DNA from: Thauera sedimentorum
GTDB taxonomy: Bacteria > Pseudomonadota > Gammaproteobacteria > Burkholderiales > Rhodocyclaceae
Assembly (NCBI RefSeq): GCF_014489115.1
Contig: NZ_JACTAH010000002.1
Location: 1,532,586 to 1,596,585 of the forward strand
Reading direction: 5' to 3'
Length of the DNA stretch: 64,000 bases
Below are positions 8,749 through 22,900 of the stretch, in pieces; position 1 is the first letter of the stretch; the number at the start of each line of letters is the position of its first letter. The notes under the pieces were generated by a model that saw only the letters and a list, made by a program, of their open reading frames with translations, made no database searches and was not told where the DNA came from. Both the position numbers and the translations under genes were made by a program.

Positions 8749-9687
8749 TCAGCCGCGCGGGTGGTGAACCGCATGCAGGGCCTTGAGGCGTTCGCGGGCG
8801 ACGTGCGTGTAGACCTGGGTGGTGGAAATGTCGGCATGGCCGAGCAGCATCTGCACCACGCGCAGGTCGGCGCCATGATTGAGCAGATGGGTGGCGAACG
8901 CATGACGGAGCGTATGTGGCGAGATGCGTGCCGGCTCGATGCCGGCATTCGCCGCATAGTGCTTGATCAGGCGCCAGAACATCTGCCGGCTCATCCCCTT
9001 GCCGAAACGGCTGACGAAAAGGTCGTCGCTGGTTCTCCCGGCGAGCAGGGCAGGGCGCGCCTCCCGCAGGTAGCGCGCAATCCAGTCGACGGCCTCTTCG
9101 CCCAGCGGAACCAGGCGCTCCTTGCTGCCCTTGCCCATCACCTTGAGCACGCCTTCGGCCAAACCGACCGAGAAGGCCTGCAGGCCGACCAGTTCGGACA
9201 CGCGCAGGCCGGTGGCGTAGAGCACCTCCAGCATGCAGCGGTCGCGCAGCCCCTGGGGCGTGCCGATGTCGGGGGCGTTGAGCAGGGCTTCGACCTGCGT
9301 CTCGGACAGGGTCTTGGGGAAACGCTGGCCGGGCAGGGGGGAGTCGAGCAGCGCGGTGGGGTCGGCGGACAGGCGGCCGCGCGCCACCTGCTGGCGGTAA
9401 TAGCGCCGCCAGGCGGAGAGCAGGCGGCGCTGGCTGGCCGGTTTGGCACGCCGGCTGAACTCGGCCAGATAGGCCGCGAGGTCGGCGGCCGAGGCGGTGT
9501 CCAGCGTGCCGCCCCGGCGGTCCATCCAGCCCGCGAACTGGGCGAGGTCGCTGCGGTAGCCCGCCAAGGTGTTGCGTGCCAGTCCGTGTTCTAGCCACAG
9601 CGCATCGCAGAATTCGTCGAGCGCTGCGCGGGCCGCTGCAGGCAGGGCCTGTTCGACCGGACGGGCGTTGCGGGGCGGGCGCGGCAT
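8749..9687 (-). CDS. xerD: site-specific tyrosine recombinase XerD
   Basis: XerD acts with XerC at dif to resolve chromosome dimers at the FtsK-marked septum. At 312 residues it has an N-terminal SAM-like core-binding domain (about 20-110) and a catalytic domain with the full set of active residues: R162, K186, H258 and R261 (in SPHTLRHAFATHL), H284 and nucleophile Y293. ATG 9687 was chosen because upstream in-frame sequence is low-complexity and overlaps the neighbouring gene. No attachment site or integrated element is nearby, so this is the housekeeping recombinase and not a phage integrase. Confidence 0.96.
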   Translation of the reverse strand: MPRPPRNARPVEQALPAAARAALDEFCDALWLEHGLARNTLAGYRSDLAQFAGWMDRRGGTLDTASAADLAAYLAEFSRRAKPASQRRLLSAWRRYYRQQVARGRLSADPTALLDSPLPGQRFPKTLSETQVEALLNAPDIGTPQGLRDRCMLEVLYATGLRVSELVGLQAFSVGLAEGVLKVMGKGSKERLVPLGEEAVDWIARYLREARPALLAGRTSDDLFVSRFGKGMSRQMFWRLIKHYAANAGIEPARISPHTLRHAFATHLLNHGADLRVVQMLLGHADISTTQVYTHVARERLKALHAVHHPRG

Positions 9688-9706
9688 CGGGGGCGAGGGA
9701 GTTCGC

Positions 9707-10288
9707 TCAGTCGGCCTGGCCGAGCAGGGCGCGCTTGAGGTCGTCGTCGACCGGGCGCTCACCCAGCCAGATGCGCAGCAGCGCCGGGTAGAACGCCGGC
9801 GCGGCGATGTCGGCACCGCGCTGCTGTCCATCCACGCTCAGGCGGGTGCTGCCGTTGGCCAGGGCGTCGAGTTCGACCACCGTGCCTTCGCGCGCCTCAC
9901 CCAGTTCCAGCAGGGCGGTGCGCAGTTGATCGACCGACGCTTGCAGCGCTGCGAACTGTTCGGCCGTGTGGTTCTTCTTCAAGCCGTCGACCAGCGCGTC
10001 AGCGAAGGTGTCGGCGTCTACGTCGCGCAGCAGCACGATGCGGATGCGCTTCTCGCCGGGGGTGGTGTGGATGGCCTCGGCGGACTGGCTGCGCGCCGGC
10101 AGATAGAGGCCCATCGCATACACCTTGAAGGTGAAGCGGGTGCGCAGGCCGGCGCCGTTGAGCTCCGCCGGCTGCGCGGCCACGGTGACCCGCTCGTCGA
10201 AGCGCACGCCGGCGACCTCCACGGCGGCATGGACCGTGGTTGCGCACAGGGCCAAGGTCGTCAGTGCTGTGCGGATGAGATGCTTCAT
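9707..10288 (-). CDS. periplasmic chalcone-isomerase-like protein
   Basis: A 193-residue protein with a signal peptide (MKHLIRTALTTLALCATTVHA, cleavage after about residue 21) and a chalcone-isomerase-like fold domain typified by RTRFTFKVYAMGLYLPARS and a late ALLRIWLGERPVDDDLKRALLG block. Such proteins are common in betaproteobacteria as secreted, functionally uncharacterised members of the family; plant-type isomerase activity is not implied. ATG 10288 follows GAGGAGACA. It sits 19 bp upstream of xerD on the same strand and may be co-transcribed with it. Confidence 0.88.
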   Translation of the reverse strand: MKHLIRTALTTLALCATTVHAAVEVAGVRFDERVTVAAQPAELNGAGLRTRFTFKVYAMGLYLPARSQSAEAIHTTPGEKRIRIVLLRDVDADTFADALVDGLKKNHTAEQFAALQASVDQLRTALLELGEAREGTVVELDALANGSTRLSVDGQQRGADIAAPAFYPALLRIWLGERPVDDDLKRALLGQAD

Positions 10289-10339
10289 GGTCTGTCTCCT
10301 CAAGTTTTTTTGGTTGTGGTGTTGCCATGCTGCAAAGCA

Positions 10340-10365
10340 CGACAGGACCGCGTGCGGCCCTGTCG
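10340..10365 (-). terminator. candidate hairpin terminator downstream of proA
   Basis: CGACAGG (10340-10346) and CCTGTCG (10359-10365) pair perfectly, and CCG/CGG inside extends the stem across one mismatch. The hairpin lies about 56 nt past the proA stop, but the following minus-strand sequence has only three Ts in a row, so an intrinsic terminator is possible and not certain. Confidence 0.35.
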
Positions 10366-10420
10366 GGTGATCCGGCCCCTCACGGCAGGCCGGCGAAAGC
10401 GGTAAAGCGGTGGCTGTGCT

Positions 10421-11698
10421 TCAGCGGCGCACCTCGCCGTTGCCGAACACGATCCACTTCTGGCTGGTCAGGCCTTCCAGGCCGACCGGGCCGCGCGCGT
10501 GGATCTTGTCGGTGGAGATGCCGATCTCGGCGCCCAGGCCGTACTCGAAGCCGTCGGCGAAGCGGGTCGAGGCGTTCACCATCACCGAGGCGGAATCCAC
10601 CTCGCGCAGGAAGCGCATCGCGCTGGTGTAGTTTTCGCTGACGATGGCTTCGGTGTGCCCGGAACTGTAGGTGTTGATGTGGGCGATCGCCTCGTCCAGG
10701 CCGTCGACCACCTTCACCGCGATGATCGGCGCGAGATATTCCTCGCGCCAGTCGCTCTCGGCGGCTTCGCACAGGTTCTCGGCGGCGACGCCGGCCTCGC
10801 GCAGCAGGGCGAGCGACTCGGCGCAGCAGCGCATCTCCACGCCCTTGCCGGCCAGCATGCGGCCGATCGCGGGCAGGTAGAGGTCGGCCACGGTGCGCGC
10901 CACCAGCAGCGACTCGGCGGTGTTGCAGGTGCCGTAGCGCTGGGTCTTGGCGTTCTCGACGATCGGCACCACCTTGGCGGGGTCGGCCTCGTCGTCGATA
11001 TAGACGTGGCAATTGCCGTCCAGGTGCTTGATCACCGGCACCCGGGCGTCCTTGGAAATACGCTCGATCAGCCCCTTGCCGCCGCGCGGCACGATGACGT
11101 CGACGAATTCGGGCATGGCGATCAGCTCGCCCACCGCGGCGCGGTCGGTGGTGTCGACCACCTGCACCGCGTGCTCGGGCAAGCCAGCGGCGGTGAGCCC
11201 GGTGCGCACGCAGGCGGCGATCGCCTGGTTGCTGTGCAGCGCCTCCTTGCCGCCGCGCAGGATGGCGGCGTTGCCGGACTTCAGGCACAGCGCCGCGGCG
11301 TCCGCGGTGACGTTGGGGCGCGCTTCGTAGATGATGCCGATCACCCCCAGCGGCACGCGCATCTTGCCCACCTGGATGCCCGAGGGGCGGCGCTTGACGT
11401 CGGTGATCTCGCCCACCGGGTCGGGCAGCGCGGCGACCTGCTCAAGGCCGGCGGCCATGGCCTCGACGCCCTTTTCGGAGAGCGTGAGGCGGTCGATCAG
11501 TGCGGGCTCCAGGCCGGCGGCGCGGGCCTCCTCGAGGTCGCGCGCGTTGGCGGCGAGCAACTCGGCGCGGCGGGCGCGGATCTCGGCGGCCATTGCCGCG
11601 AGCGCGGCGTTCTTGGCGTCGGTGGAGGCGGCGGCAACCAGGCGCGAGGCGGCGCGGGCCTGGCGGCCGAGGGTGTGCATGTAGTGCTGGACGTCCAT
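10421..11698 (-). CDS. proA: gamma-glutamyl phosphate reductase ProA
   Basis: NADPH-dependent reductase that turns gamma-glutamyl phosphate into glutamate-5-semialdehyde, the second step of proline synthesis. The 425-residue aldehyde dehydrogenase-fold protein has the nucleotide-binding [14 protein letters not shown] segment (about 118-131) and the catalytic cysteine C258 in [14 protein letters not shown] 11698 ([14 protein letters not shown]) is the family start; a few upstream codons are in frame. A perfect inverted repeat at 11705-11734 lies immediately upstream. proB is not in the window. Confidence 0.97.
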   Translation of the reverse strand: MDVQHYMHTLGRQARAASRLVAAASTDAKNAALAAMAAEIRARRAELLAANARDLEEARAAGLEPALIDRLTLSEKGVEAMAAGLEQVAALPDPVGEITDVKRRPSGIQVGKMRVPLGVIGIIYEARPNVTADAAALCLKSGNAAILRGGKEALHSNQAIAACVRTGLTAAGLPEHAVQVVDTTDRAAVGELIAMPEFVDVIVPRGGKGLIERISKDARVPVIKHLDGNCHVYIDDEADPAKVVPIVENAKTQRYGTCNTAESLLVARTVADLYLPAIGRMLAGKGVEMRCCAESLALLREAGVAAENLCEAAESDWREEYLAPIIAVKVVDGLDEAIAHINTYSSGHTEAIVSENYTSAMRFLREVDSASVMVNASTRFADGFEYGLGAEIGISTDKIHARGPVGLEGLTSQKWIVFGNGEVRR

Positions 11699-11704
11699 CT
11701 TCGG

Positions 11705-11734
11705 AATGCGTGTGGCAAGGATCAAACACGCATT
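11705..11734. repeat. perfect 9-bp inverted repeat directly upstream of proA
   Basis: AATGCGTGT (11705-11713) and ACACGCATT (11726-11734) are exact inverted copies with a 12-nt spacer, ending 6 nt before the proA ATG on the minus strand. It could be a 5'-leader hairpin close to the ribosome binding region or an operator. Confidence 0.45.
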
Positions 11735-11789
11735 AGAGCATCGAACACCGCCTTTGTGGGCATCGGCGTGGGCGCGGCCCGGACGGGTG

Positions 11790-12797
11790 TCAGCGGCGGG
11801 CGAGGCGCAGGGTGAGCTGGAGGAATTCGTCCCAGAGGTCGCCGGAGACCAGGCCCTTGATCATGCGGTCGATGCGCGCGGCATGCATCAGCGCGGCGCG
11901 CAGCGTGCCGGTGGACAGCCTCGGCAGGGCGCGCCCGAGCGCCTGCTTGCGACGCTCGTCGAACACCCGTTCGGCCTTGAACAGCGCAGGCAGGGGCTGG
12001 CCGGCGTCGTGCCCGGCCTTGAGGCTGGCCAGCGTACGGATCTCGTTGGCCAGCGCCCACAGCACCAGCGGCGGTGCGGCGCCTTCGCCGGCGAGGCCTT
12101 CGATCAGGCGCACGCAGCGCGCCGGGTCGCCTTCCAGCGCGGCCTGGCGCAGCTTGTCGATGTCGTAGCGGGCGACGTTCAGCACCGCGTCCTGCACCTG
12201 GTCCAGTGTCAGCCGCGCCTCGCCGTGCAGCAGGCCGAGCTTGCGGATCTCCTGGTGGGCGGCGAGCAGGTTGCCTTCGACATGCTCGGCGATGAACACC
12301 AGCGCATCGCGCTCGGCCGACTGCCCCTGGGCGGCGAGCCGCCCGGCAATCCAGTCGGGCAGGCGCTCGCGCTCCGGGGCGTTGAACTCCAGCGTGTTGC
12401 CGGCGCCGGCAAGTGCGGTGAACCAGGCGGTCTTGCGCGTCTGCCAGTCGAGTTCAGGAAGGGTGATCAGCGTCAGCGTGCCTTCGGGCAGGGCGCGTGC
12501 ATAGCGCTGCAGGGCGTCGCCGCCGTCACGCCCGGGCTTGCCGGTGGGAATGCGCAGGTCGATCAGCTTGTTGCCGCCGAACAGCGACAGATTGCCCGCG
12601 GCCAGGGCCAGCGCCTCCCAGCGGAAGCCCTGGCCGACCACCAGGGTTTCGCGCTCGTCGAAGCCCTGCTGGCGGGCGGCGCTGCGGATGGCGTCGGCGG
12701 CTTCGAGGACCAGCAGCGGCTCGTTGCCGTGCAGCAGCCACAGCGGCGCAAGCGGGCGGGAAAGCTGGCCGGCGAGCTGGTCCGGACGGAGGTTCAC
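11790..12797 (-). CDS. holA: DNA polymerase III delta subunit HolA
   Basis: Clamp-loader delta subunit that opens the beta sliding clamp. The 335-residue protein starts [29 protein letters not shown], the HolA N-terminal pattern in which the P-loop is degenerate, and shows the [24 protein letters not shown] helix region near 215-240 and the C-terminal collar domain. Its start overlaps the lptE stop by 4 bp (12794-12797), the classic lptE-holA coupling downstream of leuS. Confidence 0.96.
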   Translation of the reverse strand: MNLRPDQLAGQLSRPLAPLWLLHGNEPLLVLEAADAIRSAARQQGFDERETLVVGQGFRWEALALAAGNLSLFGGNKLIDLRIPTGKPGRDGGDALQRYARALPEGTLTLITLPELDWQTRKTAWFTALAGAGNTLEFNAPERERLPDWIAGRLAAQGQSAERDALVFIAEHVEGNLLAAHQEIRKLGLLHGEARLTLDQVQDAVLNVARYDIDKLRQAALEGDPARCVRLIEGLAGEGAAPPLVLWALANEIRTLASLKAGHDAGQPLPALFKAERVFDERRKQALGRALPRLSTGTLRAALMHAARIDRMIKGLVSGDLWDEFLQLTLRLARR

Positions 12798-13300
12798 TTG
12801 CGCACGGCGGCCAGCCGGCGCATCAGCTGGCGCACGATCTCGTTTTGCATGTCGGCGAGCAGCAGGCCCTCCTCCTGCTCCTTGGCGAGGATGCGCTCGT
12901 CCTGGAAGGTGTAGTCGCGCTGGGCGGTGAGCAGGGTGGGCGGGATCAGCACCGCACCGTCACGGTCGACCAGCTGGAAGGCAAACTCGCGGGTGAGCTG
13001 GTATTCGCGCACCTTGCCTGCGCCGGTGAGGCTGAGAATCTCGCGTGCGAAGGTGTCGCGCAGGATCTGCAGGCGCACGTCGGCCTGGGCCGGATCGCCG
13101 ACCACCTCGGTGGAGCCGGAGGTGCGGACCTGGCGGGCGAGCTGGGCGCCCAGGCCGGTGTTCTCGCTGGTGCCCAGGTAGATGGTGGCGAACGCCAGCG
13201 GCTGCGGGCCGCGCAGGCGGAAGCCGCAGCCGGCGAGCAAGTGGCTGGCGGCCAGGGCGCCAGCGGCAGTGAGCAGGTGGCGGCGGGAAAGTTGTGTCAT
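12794..13300 (-). CDS. lptE: LPS-assembly lipoprotein LptE
   Basis: Outer-membrane lipoprotein that plugs and assembles the LptD barrel for LPS insertion. The 168-residue precursor has a signal peptide with the lipobox LLAGC (lipidated Cys25) followed by the typical CGFRLRGPQPLAF start of the mature protein. It lies between leuS (10-bp gap) and holA (4-bp overlap), the conserved order in beta- and gammaproteobacteria. Confidence 0.96.
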   Translation of the reverse strand: MTQLSRRHLLTAAGALAASHLLAGCGFRLRGPQPLAFATIYLGTSENTGLGAQLARQVRTSGSTEVVGDPAQADVRLQILRDTFAREILSLTGAGKVREYQLTREFAFQLVDRDGAVLIPPTLLTAQRDYTFQDERILAKEQEEGLLLADMQNEIVRQLMRRLAAVRK

Positions 13301-13310
13301 CGCTTCGGCC

Positions 13311-16470
<3,160 letters not shown>

Positions 16471-16775
16471 GTCGAGATTCTCCTTGGGCCGGATGGCGGC
16501 CTCCTGCACCTGCCGGGCCTTGTGGGCCGAGACCGGCGCGAACTGCTCATGTGTGCGCTGCAGCGCTCTTTCAGGTTACTGATTTATGGTCGATTACGAC
16601 GATTACAAGTGCTTCCGAACTCAAAAAATGCTGCTACGCACAACTGCAAAATAGTGCAGTCGGCGGATTGCTGCAAGCGGTTTGTTGTTGCAATGCAACA
16701 ATTCCTCCGTCCGCAGCCTTGGCGGCGCTGCGGCGGAGCTGGCGGTTAGAATTGCGGCACACAAGGAAGCCCTCG
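16471..16775. promoter_or_regulatory. 305-bp divergent intergenic region with TGCA palindromes
   Basis: The gap between the small protein gene and uvrD is AT-richer than its surroundings. It contains a perfect palindrome TTGTTGCA-A-TGCAACAA (16685-16701) and a second dyad ACTGCA-n6-TGCAGT (16643-16660), with further TGCTGCAA copies between them. A TAGAAT box (16747-16752) lies 24 nt before the uvrD ATG. TGC-GCA palindromes resemble operators of PhaR-type regulators; no regulator gene is in the window. Confidence 0.45.
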
Positions 16776-19001
<2,226 letters not shown>

Positions 19002-19007
19002 CGAGGC

Positions 19008-19081
19008 TGTAGGAGCGGCCTTGGCCGCGATGCGGTGTCCGTTATCGCCCTGCCCGCATCGCGGCCAAGGCCGCTCCTACA
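19008..19081. repeat. REP-type inverted repeat between uvrD and parA
   Basis: Two perfect 28-bp arms (19008-19035 and 19054-19081) carrying the core GTAGGAGCGGCCTTGGCCGC are separated by 18 nt. They lie between convergent genes. The same GTAGGAGCGGC core recurs near 60412, so this is a dispersed repetitive extragenic palindrome family. The hairpin may act as terminator or mRNA stabiliser for both genes. Confidence 0.9.
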
Positions 19082-19085
19082 CGGG

Positions 19086-19865
19086 TCAGGCGCCGTACTT
19101 GCGCGCCAGCTTGTCGTGCAGGTCGAGGAATTCCTGCGACAGCTTGTGGCGCGGGTCGAGGTGGATCATCGGCCGCGCCTGCTCGTGCGATTCCTTGATC
19201 TTCACCGAGGCCGACAGGTAGGGGTCGAGCACCGGCAGGCCCTCGGCCACCAACTCATCGACCACCTTGCGCGGCAGGCTGGCGCGCGGCTGGAACTGGT
19301 TCACCACGATGCCTTCCACGTTCAGCTCGCGGTTGTGGTCGGCCTTGATCTCCTCCACGTTCTCCAGCAGCGAATACAGTGCGCGGCGCGAGAAGTCGTC
19401 GCAGTCGAAGGGAATCAGGCAGGCATTGGCGGCGATCAGCGCCGATCGGGTGTAGAAGTTGAGCGCCGGCGGGGTGTCGATCCACACGCAGTCGTAGTCT
19501 TCGGCCAGCTCGTCGAGTGCGTCGCGCAGCTTGTAGATCTTGTAGCGCGACTCCAGCTTGCCCTGTAGTTCCTCGAGCTGCGGATGCGAGGGCATCACGT
19601 GCAGGCCTTCGAAGGGCGAGGCGACGATGAACTCCTCGGTGCCCTTGGGGTTGAGCTTGAAGTTCAGCGTCTGGTCGAAGAAATCCGCCAGCGTGGTGTC
19701 GAGCTCGGTGCCGTCGCTGCCCAACAGGTACTGGGTCGAGTTGCCCTGCGGGTCGAGGTCAACCACCAGCGTGCGCAGACCCTTGTGCGCGCCGATGGCC
19801 GCCAGGTTGCAGGTGATGGTGGACTTGCCCACGCCGCCCTTCTGATTGAATACCACGCGTCGCAT
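19086..19865 (-). CDS. orphan ParA-family ATPase
   Basis: A 259-residue deviant Walker ATPase: KGGVGKST at 9-16 with both signature lysines, DLDPQGNSTQYL (Walker A'), and IDTPPALN (Walker B). Family members position plasmids, chromosome origins or protein machines on the nucleoid or at poles. No parB gene or parS-like repeat is adjacent, and xerD and other partition genes are far away. The gene lies 93 bp past mshQ on the same strand as the pilus cluster, so it could be read from it and could serve pilus positioning. That function is speculative. Confidence 0.9.
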   Translation of the reverse strand: MRRVVFNQKGGVGKSTITCNLAAIGAHKGLRTLVVDLDPQGNSTQYLLGSDGTELDTTLADFFDQTLNFKLNPKGTEEFIVASPFEGLHVMPSHPQLEELQGKLESRYKIYKLRDALDELAEDYDCVWIDTPPALNFYTRSALIAANACLIPFDCDDFSRRALYSLLENVEEIKADHNRELNVEGIVVNQFQPRASLPRKVVDELVAEGLPVLDPYLSASVKIKESHEQARPMIHLDPRHKLSQEFLDLHDKLARKYGA

Positions 19866-19958
19866 CGTCTTCCTCCCGTATGGCTGGCGTGATTATGCCC
19901 ATAAAGGACGGGGTCTGTGCGGGCGTTTTGCGCGTTGCAGCATGCGCGGCGGCCTTGT

Positions 19959-22900
19959 TCAGCGCCAGATTTCGCGGGTGCGGATCACCGCCGGGTTGCC
20001 GCGATACAGACCCCAGGAGGCGCGTCCGCGCGGGTCGTCGTCGTGCGCGCCGTCGCCGTTCCAGTCGTAGCGCAGCCAGGGCAGGCCGGCGGCGCCGAGC
20101 AGCGCGCTGAGGTCCGCAAAGCCGGCATTGCCGGCGCCCGGCGCGGACAGGCCGAGCTGGAGCAGGCCGGCGCCGAACGTGCCTGTCCCGCTCAGGGTGG
20201 TGCTGCCGCCGCCGATGGCGATGTCGCCGTCGGTCTGGCCGGCCTGCAGGTTGTTGTCCAGGCGCAGCAGCGAAACCGCCCCGAACGCCGTGCAGCTGTC
20301 GTCCGCATTGAGCACGAAACGGCTGCCGTCGAACTGCTCGGCGCGCAGCGGCAGCGTCACGCCCTCGGTTTCAAGGTGCTGGTGGCGGCGTTCGACCGCC
20401 AGCCGGCCCCAGCGCAACTGGGTGCCGCCGATGTCCGCCAGCCTGAAGCCTTCGCAGCTTCCGTCGGCGTCGGGGTCGTGGCAGGCGCCGTCGCCGTCGG
20501 TCAGGTCGGCGGCGGCGAGGTCCAGATGGACGCGGGCGTCGAAGGGCGCCTCGGGGCCGAGCGGCTTGCCGTAGTTGAGCTGTACGCCGGTGAGGGTGGC
20601 CTGTCCGGCGCCGTCATAGTCGCCGGTGCCGGCCCAGCCCACCGTGCCTGCCGCGTCCACGCCCAGGGTGGCGGCCGTGCCGGCGGCCGCGTTCTCGTGG
20701 CTGCGGCCGGCAAGGCTGGAAGCCAGCCGCCAGAAGGGGCCGCCGTAGTTGCTGGTCACGCCGCCGGCTGCGTTCAGGCCGGTGACGGTGACCTGCGGAT
20801 CGACCAGGAAACCGAAGGGCTGGCCCAGGTAGCTGAAGCCGCCGGCCGCGCAGGCGTGGTCGAACAGCGGGGTGTTCCCGGCGACGGCCAGTCGCGCCGG
20901 GATGAAGCGGCCGAGTGGCGCCGATTCGCCGCCCGCCACGGTTTCGCCGAAATAGGCCCCGGCGGGCGGTGTGGCGGTGAAGCGGAACACGCCGACCTCG
21001 GAGATCGACTGCGCCAACGTACGTTCGCCCGCGTCCGCGGCACCCAAGGCCATCGTGGCGGTCCCGACGCTGCCAGGGCTGCCTGCGGCCGGGGCGATGA
21101 GCGTGGCGTCGAGGGCGAGGCCGCTCTGGCGGTAGTTGGGCGTGGTCGGATTGCCGGTGCACAGGTCGGCGTCGGCGTCCGACTGCCAGGCCACGGCGCG
21201 GACCTCCAGGTCGAAGTCGGTGCCGGCTGCGACGAAGGCGCTGCAAGTGTGGTCGGCCGCCGCGCAAGCCGCCGCGGGGGCCGGGCTTTCCACGCACAGG
21301 CCGGCCGGCTTGACCACGAAGCCGTCGCTGCCGTTCAGCGTCAGGCCCGCGTCCTCATTGGCCGCCGTTCCCTGGTAGCGGGCGTACAGGCTCATCAGGC
21401 CGGCGTCGTCGTAGCGTACGCTAATGGTCGCATCGGCGTTGCCATCGAATTCGAGCGGCAGGTTGGTCCAGCCCGATCCGTTGCTCACCGCGTTGCCGTC
21501 CACATGCACCCGCGCGCTGCCGCTGCCAGGGTCGTCGTAGGTGCTGCGGAAGCCCACGGTGCGGGTGCCGGTCATCCCCGGCGCGCAGCTGTCCGGGTTG
21601 GCGGGGTCGGTCCGGCGGGCGCTGATCACCACGTCGGCCGGCTTGCCGGCGATCAGCGTCGGCACGTCGAACACCAGCCCGCTGGCGGCGAAGCTAAGGC
21701 TGCAGTTGCCCTCCACGCCGTTGCGGAAGCAGCGGGTGACGTTGGCCGCCGCGGGGGTGGCGGAGGCGATGCCGAGCGTGGCCGTGCCGGTGCTGTTGCG
21801 GCGTAGCTGGAAGTCGGCGCTGCCGCCGCTGAAGGACTTGGCGTTGCTGCCGCCCAGCCAGTACTGCCCGCCGCTGTTCGCCGGCTGCAGGCTGAGGTCC
21901 ACGCTGCCGGTGTAGGGCGTGCTGCAGTCGTTGTTCGCGCAGGCCTGGATGGTCACCGTTTCCGGCGCGCAGGTCAGCCCCGCGCCGTCGTGCAGGATGC
22001 GGAAATGGTGAACCTGCGGTTCCAGCGGTTCCATGCGCAGCGCGCAGACCTCGAGGTTGTCGATCTCGTGATTGTCGTTGCTGCCGCCGGTCGAACCGGT
22101 CAGGGTGAGCAGCAGGTTCTCCGGCACCGCGGCCTGGCCGGCGCTGCTCAGCACGTCGACCGGGCCGATCAGGGTCTGGAAGCCGCTGCCACTGTCGCGT
22201 TCGATGGTCACCCAGGACTGTCCCGCGACCTGGCTGTCCACCGTGACGCGGTAGCGGTGGCCGACGTTGTTGCGAACGGTGGGCGAGAGGGTGGTCGTGC
22301 CGGAAAGATAGGCGTATCCGTTCGGACCGCTGCCTGAACCGCGCAGAGCGATGGAGTTGGTGCGGCGCCCGGGGCCGCCGCTGCGCCCTTCGGTGGGGTT
22401 CGAGTAGTTGCCGTAGCTGTCCAGTCCCATGCCCAGCCAGCCGCCGGAGAAGCCGTCGATGCCGTGGCCGTTGGCATAGCCCAGCGAGCCGCCGTAGGCG
22501 CCGGGCGATGGCGTGGTCGAGGCATCGGAGAGCACCACCGCAATGCCGTCGGCCCCGCTGCCGCCGTAGGCGTAGTAGTCGAACTCGAGGGTCACCCGAT
22601 TGCTCCCGGAGGGGAAGAGCCGCTGGAAGGTCGCCGCGGTGGCGACATTGCCGCTGGTGTTGGTCAGGCGCAGACGGCCATTGACGATGCGCGGGTTGCC
22701 AAAGCTGCCGCTGCGGTTGGTGACCGACCAGTCGTCGCCGAGCTCGCTGCGGCCGAAACCGTCGGAGACGCATTGGAGGGCCTGCGGACACTCGCGCTCC
22801 GAGCCGTCGAGGTTCTTGCCGGCGGCCTGCTTGGCGTGGATGTCGGCGACCTGGCCCGCATCGAGGACGCGGTCGAAGACCAGCACTTCGTCGAGATCGC

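Noticed and set aside
8749..9687. XerD as a prophage or genomic-island integrase.
   Set aside because: It has standard XerD length and motifs, and neither a tRNA gene nor flanking direct repeats nor phage genes are present.
19086..19865. ParA gene as part of a chromosome or plasmid partition locus and origin.
   Set aside because: No ParB, parS-like repeats, dnaA boxes or replication genes are adjacent.
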